From assembly GCF_020283565.1 (NCBI RefSeq), contig NC_060063.1, forward strand, positions 17,736,720 to 17,800,719: 64,000 nucleotides of DNA, written 5' to 3'. The notes beneath the pieces are model-generated. The model was not told where the DNA came from and searched no databases. It was given only the letters and a program-made list of their open reading frames with translations. Within the stretch, counting starts at the first letter, position 1. Every line of letters starts with the position of its first letter. A program made the position numbers and the translations under genes. The DNA is from Trifolium pratense. Its lineage: Eukaryota; Streptophyta; Magnoliopsida; Fabales; Fabaceae. Positions 9,053 through 19,837 of this stretch are shown here, one piece after another.

Positions 9053-9290
9053 GCGCGCGCGCGCGCGTGTGATATTCGACATTGTGTGCGGTCTCCCTTT
9101 CTTACAAAAGTGGGTACCCCAAGGGCACACCCTTGGTTGCCACCTTGTGGTATATAAACACTACCAAGTAGTGTGATCTTTCCAGTGTGGGTCTCAAAGA
9201 GTCTTTTTTCAATTCACACTCTACATGGTTCTTACACTTGTGTTTATTTCAATACCAAGTTCCCTCCATAATTCTCATCATGTTCCAACA
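9053..9290. other. Unassigned 238-bp segment between two copia elements
   Basis: It starts with a GC dinucleotide run next to the LTR end and ends where the truncated LTR of element 2 begins. It contains a GGTATATAAACAC stretch near 9150 followed by a pyrimidine-rich leader-like region, reminiscent of a promoter. It resembles nothing else in the window. It may be the target of the SIRE insertion, or part of another LTR that truncated element 2. Confidence 0.4.
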
Positions 9291-10412
9291 ATGAGAATAC
9301 TACATAGTATGTTATGAAAAGTGTCATAAGTTATTCTCATAGTGATAATGGTGTATACCACCCTTCGACCTGAAACCACTATGGACCCTAGATGTGGAGT
9401 AGAGTGCTTAGTTGTCGTTCAAACATTGTCCGTAACAAGATGACTATAAAGTCGGTTGATGGGTACTCCACAAATCATGCTGAGGGACATGAGTGACCTA
9501 GATGGAATTTGCCCCTCCTACATAACAGGAGCAATATCTGTAGGCCTCTTGATGGAATATGACTGATAAAATGCGTGGCCATGCTGAACTAAGTCAATAT
9601 GAGATATTGAGCTTATTCGTTGCTCAGTATATTCTGGGATCAAGAAATAAAATATTGAACCATACAAGGGTGACACGATCTATGTCTGGTGTTCAATATA
9701 GATATAAGGGCAAAGGGGTAATTATACACACGATCATCATCACGGAAAGGTTTCGTCAGATCACATGACATTCTCGTCACTTGGGTAGCAGTGATGTGTT
9801 GCTAGATACCGCTCATTGTTTATAATATTAAATATGTGATTTAATATTATTGCCAACGTTACGAGAACCTATAGGGTCACACACAAAGGACAGATAGATG
9901 AGAGAAATAAATAAGACTTATTTATAAAATAATAAGTAGGACTTATTAGTAATTAAATAATTAAGTATGACTTATTATTTAATTTATGAAAATAGAGAAA
10001 TGCGGTCCACCGTAAGGTACGGTGCAGTGCTTGGCTTGATGACCACACAAGTGGTTCTATAAATAGAACCCTTGTGATGAAGTTTTAAAGAGAGCTTAAC
10101 CTAATTCACAAAGTGATAACCTAGCCGCCGCTCTCTAAACCATATTCTCTCTGAATCTCTGGTGGAATTGGCTAGCACTGGTCATCGGAGAAGTTCTGTT
10201 CGTGTGGACTGAGTAGATGCATCGCTACTTTGCTTTTCTCGTGATCAGAAACAGTTTCTACCTCAAAAGTTCTGCACTTCAAGAGGTAAACACATAAACT
10301 TGTGATTTTGTGTTCTTTGATTTGTGATTAATGGTTTAATCAAGATCCGTTCATCGGGATTGTTCCGCTAAGAGGATTAGTTATTTTGAAAAACCCCTCT
10401 TAAATCCCTTCA
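9291..10412 (+). repeat. 5' LTR of element 2, missing its first ~375 bp
   Basis: Positions 9291-9420 match 42811-42940 with one substitution (T at 9415, C at 42935). The LTR ends CCCTTCA directly before GTGGTATCAGAGC. Comparison with the 3' LTR, which starts TGTTGGAGTAAGCCC at 42436, shows that about 375 bp of U3 are missing. Short ORFs inside have no family resemblance. Confidence 0.85.
10046..10076 (+). promoter_or_regulatory. LTR core promoter: TATAAATA within a long dyad
   Basis: TATAAATA sits in the middle of GGTTCTATAAATAGAACC, extended by CACAAG on the left and CTTGTG on the right. The arms pair over 11 bp with one bulged base. The related solo LTR at 54785-56092 has the same layout with different but still complementary arms. 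Confidence 0.6.
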
Positions 10413-10413
10413 G

Positions 10414-10425
10414 TGGTATCAGAGC
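10414..10425 (+). other. Primer binding site of element 2 (initiator tRNA-Met type)
   Basis: TGGTATCAGAGC begins one base after the LTR end. It is complementary to the 3' end of plant initiator tRNA-Met and is the usual copia primer site. Confidence 0.9.
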
Positions 10426-13050
10426 ATCGGTTCCAATTAAATCATTAAATTCAAATTTTCTTTTATGCATATCGATGGTTATATGATGATATGATCATGT
10501 TTATATGCGTTTGTTTGATTGAATGCGTTAATCACGTGTTTGGAATTTTATTATCCGAAATTTGTATGGGCTATGAATTTTGAATTTGTTCAAAATATGC
10601 TATACATGTTTTCGTTCGTATGTTTGTGTAGTGCATTCGACTATGATTTGCAAGAGTGTGCTATATATGAAAGTCATATTTGCTTTTTAAAAGATATAAG
10701 TGCATCGCTTTTAGTTCTAAAACAATTGTATACCATATGAATTCAATATGTTGAATTGTGAGATTGATTTAATAATAATTTATATAGTAACAGTTACTAA
10801 TGTGGTTTGATTATCTGATAATCAAACAAGTTTATTTCATTATAAACTATAAATTATTAACCATCATGATTTATTCCTGAAAGTGTTGAATTTGATTCAA
10901 AACTCAAAAGCTAGTGGATAATATTGGTTCAGTATGATACACGCTTTATTCTTGTCAAAAGAGTTTTGATTATATAAATTGCTATATTCGATGATTGCAG
11001 AATTGTCAAAAATATTTGATTCAAAATATTTTATTTAGAATTAAAAGATTTGAATTAAATTTAATTAATTTGGTAATTTAAAACAATCATGAATCAAAAG
11101 GTTTGATTCTGTTTTTGGATTAATTGTTTGAATTGATTACATATATATATTCAAAATTTAATTTTGTTTATTTATTAAATAAATTGCCAAAATATATTTG
11201 GATACTTGATCCTAATTTATAGCCAATTTAAATTAATTCTTAGAGGTATATAGTTATGGCCTTAGCGTGTTTGGCGTTTATTTTATTTGGTTTAAATACG
11301 ACTTGCGTGTCGTGGTTTATTATTTTATAAATACGGCCTGCGTATCGTGACAATTTATTTACTTTATTTATTTTAAATAATTGTAATTGCTCGTGATGAC
11401 GGGAGACAAAGCCAAACGAAGGATGTCGACGGAGTAACTTGAAAAGTTTGCTCGAGGGTCAAAGAATTGTAATAAATTAGTTTATTTAATTCTTTCATTT
11501 TAGGAGGCCATAACTATACTACCTTAGTTTATTTTATGTATGTGATGCATGAGATGAATGTTTTAATTATATATGTTTTGAATATTTTATATAATTGTTA
11601 AACATATATTTACATGAGTGTCATGTAAATTGAAACACGTTTTGTATGAGATACAAAATACGGTGAGATTAAATTTAATTAAAATCCCTTAAAAGAAATA
11701 TTAAGTTGAAAGTTTTCCAACATTTAGCACTCATCAAGACTAATATCGAATTATGTGGGTTCGCCAAAGCGAGGTGCATTTTCTATACTAGTAAGGTGCG
11801 ATAGGATAATTGTAATATCCGACTGCTATTTTTTGGGTTAACTTAACTAAACCTATTATAATACGATTATAAAAGTTTAGAAGCAAGAGTTGGGAACAAT
11901 CTATATAATGGATTAGAATAAGGAGTTATTCACCCAACTAAGTAATATTCGAGAATTGTATAGGATACAATTGGAAGGAGTTCCTACCTAAATAGCTATG
12001 TTTTGGGTGATCAACCAAAGCTGACTTAAGACATGGTGAAATACGGATCTTGACCCACTAGAAAATCTTTCAACAGGATTTTCCGAATTAAATGTGAAAG
12101 GTCATTTGGTTTGAGTAAAATAGTGGGAGCATATTTAATTAAAGACCTAGTTAAATATGTTTTAATCATGATACAAATATTCTTATTTTCGTAGTTAGAT
12201 ATATTTGGCATATATTTTATATTTTACTGTAAAATATCCTTACGAAGGATAAATAGTTCAGAAAGGAGTTTTTGAATTGGTACATGTATTGAGAATTGTT
12301 CTCTCAAATACGAGAAAAACTACTAATGATTTTGAAAGAGTTAAAGTTGAAGAAAGAAGTAAGACTTCTTCATAGACCTTGTTATAGAATGTTAAATTAT
12401 TATCCACTTTTTATCTTAGGTATATGATACCAGTTGTTAATTTCATATTTGTTGAAATATGAAGTTGTTTTAAAGAAGTGAAAATTTGACCATAGATAAA
12501 GTCAACCTACGTTTAGAATGAAATAGTTTCATTGATCGTAGAAGTTGAGTTTGACATGGAACCAAATAATTGTTATTATGTTTCATTTAATAATAGAAAC
12601 ATTGGACTTAAACCTTGTATTGACAAGAAAAAGGACCGCTTGTTTGAATAATAGACAAGTGTTGTTTCATTATCCAAATAATGTTTTCTATTCTATTGTT
12701 CTAATTGAGTAATGGAATTGAGTTCCATCAACTTGATAACCTTATCTATAACAATGATGAATAAGGATCAAATAAGATTTGAACCTTGTAAATTAGTGGC
12801 AATTAATATTGTTTAGTACTAATAGGTGAGACACACATTTCCATACTCTATGGATAGGAATTTTTGGACTCATTTGATTTATATCATTTGAAGGATGTGA
12901 GTTCCACTTTTGAAAATAGTTCGGTATGTCAATTACCAACTAAGGAAAAGTGACATTTGATCTATTTGAAATATATACATATGAGATGTATATGAACCAC
13001 TAAACTAATTATTTGCTAGATATAATTTTATTTCTTTTACTTCATTTACG
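10426..13050 (+). other. Degenerate leader and gag region of element 2
   Basis: This AT-rich region has no ORF above about 75 residues and no zinc knuckle. Position dictates that it was the untranslated leader, gag and protease of element 2. Frame-shifted traces are too weak for me to assign domains. A short GC-richer stretch near 11250-11480 (repeats of TACGACTTGCGTGTCGT-like sequence) is the only local structure noticed. Confidence 0.45.
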
Positions 13051-14117
13051 TTACTAATTAGCTTAGTAGATGTGAATATGTGTGGTTGACACAAAGTATG
13101 ATTCTTTGAATTTGTTCAAAGAATTTATGAAGTAAATGAATAATTTTGAAAAAGTATTAAGACCATACAAACAAGTCGTAATGGTAAATACTTAGATAAG
13201 GAGTATAGTAATAACTATTTATATTACATCATGTTTGACATGATTACAAATAAGATAGTTCGTTTATCTCCGACGACGCTTTCGAAAAAAAATTATTTTA
13301 ATTAGAGTTATTCTTTACCCACAAAAGTTCCAATAAAAGAAATCATAAAGACATCATATTTGATATGGAGGTAAAAGTACCTAGTTTGACTTTATGGTAG
13401 TTTGGGATTGTAAGGTTTATAACATAAACATAATTCCAACTTGGATTAATGTGTATTTGTGGAGGGATCCTAAAGAAACTTAGAAATACTAATTCTACAA
13501 CACTCTCTAGGACAAAAGTTGTTTTGTTACTAGAATTTAAATATTCCTTTAGAAGGAATGTGTCTCTAGAAGAAATAGTGGGAGTGATGTAGAACTTGAG
13601 TAAATTCGAGTACCACAAAACACATATTTTTGAGAATGGAACATGAATCGGTTCAACAAGAGTTGTTGGATCAACAGTTCGAGTAGCACAAGACCTATAT
13701 AAGTCGGATATGTCATATCACACAGTTGAGAGTCACAGTTTTACCATGACTCGACAAGGTGGTATATGATGCTCATGAAAGATGCGAATGTGACTTATAA
13801 AGAGTCCATGTACACAAAACATATATGGATATTGTTTTGTCATCCAATTGAGTAAGACTCATGAGATAAATATGAGTCTTGTTGTAAAGACTCACATGGA
13901 TGGTATTGTGAATACATTTAAGGTGTGATTGAATGTGAAAGGTTTCATACAAATCATGATGCAATTATGATGAAACCTTTATTTCAATCATAGTGCTTAA
14001 ACTCATTTGATTCCACTTGCAATTATTGTATGTTTTACTACGAGTTCTGGCAGATGGATAATGAGGTTGCATTCCTTAATTGGAATGACCTTACATATGT
14101 ATTTGACATATGGATAG
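13051..14117 (+). pseudogene. Eroded copia integrase and N-terminal RT (element 2)
   Basis: Broken-frame traces in correct order show copia pol. Near 13095-13200 there is a DSLNLFKEF-like block followed by an eroded copy of the IN motif normally reading LRSDRGGEYL. Near 13345-13590 there is an eroded IN C-terminal block (CVFVGYP-like). From about 13880 the RT start is seen, with VKGFIQI in place of VAKGFTQ, and a WQMDNEVAFLN segment near 14055 that matches the first catalytic RT block. Many stops and indels interrupt it. The frame runs into the GATAG duplication of element A and continues at 41281. Confidence 0.75.
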
Positions 14118-14809
14118 TGTAACACCCCGATTTTTAAAGCCGGAAAAGGGGTATTATTATTTTTTTTTAAAACAACACGCTAAAATATTATACCAAAATA
14201 AATACAATACCAAAATATTATACCACAGGGCTTCCGAGAAGCAAAGTGTGCACCTGAATAATTTACATACATAGGATACATCAAGTTCATAAACCAAAAG
14301 TCACGAGTTATGAACCGAATATATCACAAGGCCAAAAGGCACTAAACATGTCTGAGTATACTATACAGTCATCCAAAAGATACTAGGCCCTAAGCCTAAC
14401 AAAATGTAGCCTAACCAAAGCTACCATCTACTCTCCGGCATAATCTACGAAGTCCTCGCCATCCACACGACCCACAGCCTCAGGTAACGCTCCATCGTCT
14501 AGGTGGGGGATAACCCGTTCACGTATCACATACAAAGCAAGGGTCACCAACTGGAAACAAATATACAAATACCAAATACCAAAGCATAAAAGCGAGTAAA
14601 CACTTATCATTTTCTCAACACCACGCATAATAAATAAAATGCGCACATAGCCTAATGCAACCTCTAATGCAATGAATGCGACAACCCCTCTGGTTTCACA
14701 ACCCTCTAACGCAAGCAAGGCGACAACCGCCACTGGTCTCGCAAACCTCTAATGAATAAAGGTGATAACCGCCACTGGTTAAATCACACGCATAAACCTC
14801 GGAAACATC

Positions 14810-15050
14810 AATAAAATCCCGTAGCCCATCACGGTCACTACAAAGATTAGAGTGGACCCAATCACTGTCAATCACACCCCGCAGCCCATCACGGTCACCA
14901 CGTATTGTGAACCCAAATAAAACCCGTAAGACATCAATAAAATCCCGTAGCCATCACGGTCACTACAAAGATTAGAGTGGACCCAATCACTGTCAATCAC
15001 ACCCCGCAGCCCATCACGGTCACCACGTATTGTGCTTACTAAAAAGAATA
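14810..15050. repeat. ~125-bp tandem duplication in LTR of element A
   Basis: Two adjacent copies begin with AAAATCCCGTAG, at about 14814 and 14939. The same duplication is present at 38488-38728 in the other LTR, so it predates transposition. Relatives B and C carry an unrelated repeat family at the corresponding place. Confidence 0.8.
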
Positions 15051-16206
15051 ACGGTGGACCCAATCACTGTCAGTCGCACCCCGTGGTCCACTCCCGCAAC
15101 CACTTATTGAACCCCATAAAATACCTCAAACATTTGGGTGGATCCGCTCTCGCAATCACACCCCGTGGTCCACTCCCGCAACCACGTACCATGGACGCAT
15201 GAGCATACGATACTCTTATCTATACTAATGCAACAACAATACATATTCACATAATATGTAATTTCCACAACAAGCATGTCAACACATATATTTCATCAAA
15301 TCATATGTAAGACAAGTAACCTCATGTATTCATCACGAACTCATACCGAGAATACATCACGCAAACATACCAAGCACTCACCAACAGTGCACAAACAAAC
15401 AAGCACAACAACAAGCATACCCTAATGCTATCGACGGAATTTAATACGGAAATAAAAACGGTGCCCTTACCTCGGCAAGCTCCAATTTCAAACAACTTCG
15501 AACAATTCTACACTTTCGCGCGCCCTAAAATAAGCAGCGTACAATCCATAAGTTTCTCCCAAAATATCTCAACGAAACTAAACCTATCAACAAAGGTCTA
15601 GAGGTGTCTAAGGCACTTCCTAATACTCTCGGATCGTGTTTTCGAGTCCTCCCCATAGTGATTAAAAATTCACGAAGTTAAATGCACTATTTCCGCAAAA
15701 CAAAATCATTTTTGTTTCCAAAGCATACCATTGACCTCTATTGTTTTCAACCTCAAAGAAAACATTTACACACCCAAAAACCATTTGAAAACAAACTAAA
15801 AACTCTTCAAAAATATTTCGACAAAATAATCGAGGTTTTCTTGCGTCGCAAGTTACAAGTTTTTCTTTCCAAACACAAGCCTATAATCATTCTTTTAAAC
15901 ACCTATGGTCACTCATCAAAACCATGATCATTTTTGTGAAGACAAGCTTCTAAAGTGAAGTTATTTTGATGACGACAAACATGCGAAAAGAAGAAAAAAA
16001 TTGGTCATGATCAAGTGTTCAAGATTGAAGATGGCGATCAAGTTCATGAAGAATTTTCATAGGTACAATATATATAATTCATTGTTATAAGCTTTAGGTG
16101 CTCATAAAATTTCATTTAAATAAGTTAAAAGTTGTTATAACAATGATACACCTTTTCAATCTTAAGTATTTTTTAACTTAGAAAATTTTCAAGTTTTTAA
16201 GTATGG

Positions 16207-16379
16207 AAATCGATTTACCTTGGTATGGAAATCGATTTACATACACTCTGTTGTTTCTGAAAACCAACAGGGTAAATCGATTTACCCATATAGGAAATCG
16301 ATTTACCTAAGTGTAAATTGGAAAATTTTTAAACGTTATAACAGGGGAAATCGATTTCCCTCTTTTGGTAAATCGATTT
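16207..16379. repeat. Six AAATCGATTT palindromes in U3
   Basis: Core palindromes lie at 16207, 16229, 16274, 16295, 16348 and 16370, and identically in the 3' LTR from 20110 to 20282. Flanks extend some into longer perfect palindromes, such as GGGTAAATCGATTTACCC and GGGAAATCGATTTCCC. Spacings are 22, 45, 21, 53 and 22 bp. Confidence 0.95.
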
Positions 16380-16706
16380 ACCTCTGTTTCTTTGAAAAAT
16401 TCTGATACGTAAAAACACACCTCTTCATAATTATATCCTTTCAAAACATTGCCATATTATTTGCCAAGAGGTGTCTTTATTCAATATAAATTTCAATCAG
16501 AATTTTCTTGAAACTGACTCATCATTTTCATTATCATTGTTATAACAATTCTCTGATCAAAACTTTCAAAAAACTCTTTAAAAGTTTCCTGAGCACTTAG
16601 AGTTTAATAATACTGAATTGTTATATTGTTAGAATTTTGTTGTATCAAAATTCTCTATACTCAAATTTGTATCCAAACTCTTGTATAAATTCAAATTAGT
16701 GTGAAC

Positions 16707-16866
16707 ACCTTGCTATCCAGGATTGTTGGAAGCAAGAGAGTGAAAAAGAGAGGATTGTTCTCTTGTTTCACTTTGTAAGGGGAATCACCTTGCTGTCCAG
16801 GATTGTTGGAAGCAAGAGAGTGAAAGAGAGAGGATTGTTCTCTTGTTTCACTTTATAAAGATCATA
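16707..16866 (+). repeat. 80-bp tandem duplication in LTR, with internal hairpin potential
   Basis: Two copies start at about 16707 and 16787 (ACCTTGCT(A/G)TCCAGG). Each holds CAAGAGAGTGAAA facing TTCTCTTGTTTCACTT, allowing a stem. The second copy leads into TTTATAAAGATC, a possible TATA region. Confidence 0.8.
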
Positions 16867-17096
16867 GTGAAATCCTTCACGGGGTGTGAAGGGAGTGGAC
16901 GTACCATTAGGGGAACCACTATAAATCTCTTGTGTCCATTTTCTCTTTCCCTGCACTTTTATTTTTCTGCACTTTATTCATATATTCATCACAAACCTTC
17001 AAGAAAAATAAAATTACCATAACATCTCTAAAAATAAACAAAAATTCTCATAACCTAATTCACCCCCCTCTTAGGTTGCACTCTTAAACTTGCAAT

Positions 17097-17108
17097 TGGC
17101 ATCAGAGC
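17097..17108 (+). other. Primer binding site of the young copia element
   Basis: TGGCATCAGAGC lies two bases after the LTR end. It differs by one base from the usual TGGTATCAGAGC initiator tRNA-Met site. Confidence 0.85.
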
Positions 17109-17142
17109 GGGTTATAGGTAACCTGTTCCTAAAAGATCAAGA

Positions 17143-18888
17143 ATGGCTTCCGCAAATCCGACTTTTAGAGATGGTGGTAGTAGTAACAAGCCTCCATTGT
17201 TCAGTGGTGAATATTTTGATTTTTGGAAAATCCGTATGAAGGCACATTTAGAAGCACAAGGAGATGGTATATGGAAGGCTGTTGTTGATGGACCATTTAT
17301 TCCTATGAGTGTTGTAAATGGTGTAGGCACACCCAAAATCCAAAGTTCTTGGGATGAGGATGATAAGAAAAAAGTACTCAACGACAAAAAGGCAATCAAT
17401 ATACTTCAAAGTGCACTTAGCATGGATGAATTTTTCCGTATTTCAACATGTGAAACGGCAAAGGAAATATGGGATACATTGGTGGAAACTCATGAAGGAA
17501 CCGCTGAAGTTAAAAGATCTAGATTGAACACCTTGAGTCAAGAATATGAATTATTCACAATGCAGCCCGGAGAATCAATCCTCAACTTGCAAAAAAGTTT
17601 CGTGCATTTGACAAATCATTTAAAAGCACTTGGAAAAACATTCTCTAATGATGAATTAAATCTTAAAGTTCTGAGATCATTGACAAGAGAATGGCAACCA
17701 AAGGTAACAGCAATATCAGAAAAGAAAAGCCTCTCCAAAATGACTTCTGCAACCTTATTTGGTAAACTACAAGAACATGAAATTGAACTTGGAAGATTAG
17801 AAAAGCATGAAGTGCAAGAGAAGAAATACAAAAGTCTCGCCTTAAAATCAAAAGCAAGAGATTATGATAGTAATGATGAAGAGTCTCAATCGGAAAGTGG
17901 AGAAGATGATGATGTAGAAGTACTTGTCAAGAAACTTAAGGAATTATTGAAAAAAGACAAAACAAAGAAATTTGATCAAAGAAAAAAATTTAATGACGAA
18001 TCCACTTCCACACAAATTATCACTTGTTATGAATGTGGGAAACAAGGACACATAAAGACGGATTGTCCAAAACGTGCAAAGAAAAGTAGTTTCAAAAGAA
18101 GAAAGGAGTCAAAGCCCAAAAGAGCCTATATTGCATGGGATGATAATGAAGTAAGTTCATCATCCAACTCGGAGAGCGAAGAATATGCAAAACTTGCATT
18201 AATGGCATCACATCATTCCGATGATGAATGTGAAGAGGTTAGTAGTAAATCTTCTTCTTATGATAATGATTTTCAAGGTGCTATTAATGAATTACTCAAT
18301 GAATGTAAAATTCTATATAAAACGGTGTCAACACAAAAGAAACAAATTCAATCTCTTGAAGAAAAGATTGACACCATGGAAATGAATTTTGAAATTGAAA
18401 AACAAAGTTTTCTTGAAAAAGAAAAACAGAATTTTACATGCAAAGAGTGTGATTCACTTTCCTTCCAAATCGTCCAATTGAAAAGAGTTTTTGAAAGGTA
18501 TGAAAAAGGACAAGTTGGATTGGACAATATCCTTAGTCAACAAAGACATTCTAATGATAAAAGTGGACTTGGTTATTCTAAATTTGACAAACCAAGTACA
18601 AATAAAACAATCTTTGTTAAGGAAATTGACCAATCCACCAAAGAGAAAGTGAATAAAGCACAAAAAGTTAATCATAATCCTAAGAAGATATTTCCTAAAA
18701 AGAAATCTTATGTTCCTAGATATAGAAGTAATTTTGTTCCTACTTGTTTTTATTGTGGTATAAGTGGCCATACACCTAATGCTTGCTATGTAAGAAATTT
18801 TAGTGTACCAAGTGGGCATTATGTGTGGGTAAAGAAAGGAACTAATTATGAAGGACCCAAAGCAATTTGGGTACCTAGCAAAACTTAA
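17143..18888 (+). CDS. gag: SIRE-type copia Gag (intact)
   Basis: This 581-residue capsid/nucleocapsid protein forms virus-like particles and packages element RNA. It starts at ATG 17143, 35 bp after the primer site, and ends in TAA. The N-terminus (about 15-40) has the copia gag block with PPLFSGEYFDFWKIRMKAHL. A helical gag-polypeptide (UBN2-type) domain follows to about residue 230. After an acidic linker come a CX2CX4HX4C zinc knuckle at 295-308 (CYECGKQGHIKTDC) and a Lys/Arg patch. A coiled coil covers about 390-440, and a second knuckle lies at 535-548 (CFYCGISGHTPNAC). Length and two-knuckle layout match SIRE Gag. No damage is seen, in contrast to the broken protease after it. Confidence 0.93.
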   Translation: MASANPTFRDGGSSNKPPLFSGEYFDFWKIRMKAHLEAQGDGIWKAVVDGPFIPMSVVNGVGTPKIQSSWDEDDKKKVLNDKKAINILQSALSMDEFFRISTCETAKEIWDTLVETHEGTAEVKRSRLNTLSQEYELFTMQPGESILNLQKSFVHLTNHLKALGKTFSNDELNLKVLRSLTREWQPKVTAISEKKSLSKMTSATLFGKLQEHEIELGRLEKHEVQEKKYKSLALKSKARDYDSNDEESQSESGEDDDVEVLVKKLKELLKKDKTKKFDQRKKFNDESTSTQIITCYECGKQGHIKTDCPKRAKKSSFKRRKESKPKRAYIAWDDNEVSSSSNSESEEYAKLALMASHHSDDECEEVSSKSSSYDNDFQGAINELLNECKILYKTVSTQKKQIQSLEEKIDTMEMNFEIEKQSFLEKEKQNFTCKECDSLSFQIVQLKRVFERYEKGQVGLDNILSQQRHSNDKSGLGYSKFDKPSTNKTIFVKEIDQSTKEKVNKAQKVNHNPKKIFPKKKSYVPRYRSNFVPTCFYCGISGHTPNACYVRNFSVPSGHYVWVKKGTNYEGPKAIWVPSKT

Positions 18889-19460
18889 TTTGTTTTGTAG
18901 GATTGCTTGAAGACCACTACAAATCTATGGTATCTTGAATCTTGATAGTGGTTGGTCCAAGCATATGACGGGAGATATACACAAATTTTCAAATTTTTTT
19001 TGTATAAGCAAATTTTCAAATCTAGTGTTTAAAGCCAAGGGTTATATCACTTATGGAGACAATAAAGAAAAAATTCTTGGCATAGGCAAAGTTAGAGCAC
19101 CACTTTTCACATCCATTGAAGATGTTCTTTATGTTGAAGGTCTAAAGTACAATCTTCTAAGTATAAGCCAACTTTGTGACAAAAACTTCAAAATCAAGTT
19201 CACCAAGGATGAATGCTTGATTAAAGATGAAGTCAATCATGAGGTAAAACTCAAAGGTAAAAGAATTAATAACATTTTCATGATTTCCTTAGATGATCCA
19301 CCTTTGAAAGTAAAATGTCTCATGATAAACAACAATGACACATGACTTTGGCATAAAAGGACAGCCCATATTCATATGAATTATTTAAATTAGTGAAACG
19401 TAATATAGTTATTGGTTTGCCAAAGATTAAATTTGTTAAAAGATAAATTATGTGAGGCAT
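18889..19460 (+). pseudogene. Broken protease and gag-pre-integrase remnant
   Basis: After the gag stop the same frame has a TAG (18898-18900), then WYLES and a stop. A 7-bp near-duplication (CTTGAAT before CTTGATA, about 18934) shifts the frame just before the protease active site LDSGWSKHMTGD, whose usual Cys is Trp. The shifted frame runs to 19345. A LWHKR gag-pre-integrase trace follows, with stops, ending near 19460 (CEAC-like). Everything from integrase to RNase H is missing. Confidence 0.82.
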
Positions 19461-19837
19461 GTTTAAATATGACTTTTGTCTTTCAAATTGAATCTTCTAA
19501 AGTTAATGTTGCATTTATGCTTGTCTAGACATTTATGCTTAAAATTTTCTATGTTTGAATTACTTATGTTATTTGGATGATTATGTTTATATACATTTAT
19601 TCTTGGATTGTCTTTTACTTTTACCCATCTTTCCCTTCTTTTTGATAATGTCAAAAGGGGGAGAAGGATGTATATATGTATGTGTGTTTTCCTTGTCTCC
19701 TTGATATCCAGGTACATCATGAATTTTCAAATGAACACAAGTCATGGATTAAGGGGGAGATATTTATCCTAGGGGGAGTATTACAGAAAACTCACAAACA
19801 TCAAGTATGCATTTGTCATCATCAAAAAGGGGGAGAA
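19461..19837 (+). other. 3' non-coding region with GGGGGAG tracts and PPT
   Basis: Polypurine tracts AAAAGGGGGAG or TAGGGGGAG lie at about 19653-19664, 19750-19758 and 19770-19778. The PPT proper, AAAAAGGGGGAGAA, lies immediately before the 3' LTR. No gene is present. The layout repeats that of element 1. Confidence 0.75.

Larger units (their letters stand above)
15935..17094 (+). repeat. 5' LTR of the young gag-only copia element
   Basis: It begins TGTGAAGACAAG and ends AAACTTGCA just before the primer site. It includes six AAATCGATTT palindromes and an 80-bp tandem duplication. Confidence 0.93.

Noticed and set aside
9052..9066. GC dinucleotide run as a functional Z-DNA element
   Set aside because: Only seven repeats at an insertion boundary; a simple microsatellite is enough to explain it.
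9559..9768. 69-residue ORF in the LTR of element 2
   Set aside because: It lies within a U3/R region with no counterpart frame in the related solo LTR at 54785-56092.
14810..15050. CRISPR-like array of spaced repeats
   Set aside because: Only two long adjacent copies within a plant LTR, with no short regularly spaced repeats and no cas genes.
14872..15063. 63-residue minus-strand ORF in the repeated part of LTR A
   Set aside because: It is produced by the 125-bp duplication and is mirrored in the other LTR; there is no protein similarity.
16220..16405. 61-residue plus-strand ORFs in both LTRs of the young copia element
   Set aside because: They read through the AAATCGATTT palindromes, giving repeated KSIY peptides; an artefact of the repeats.
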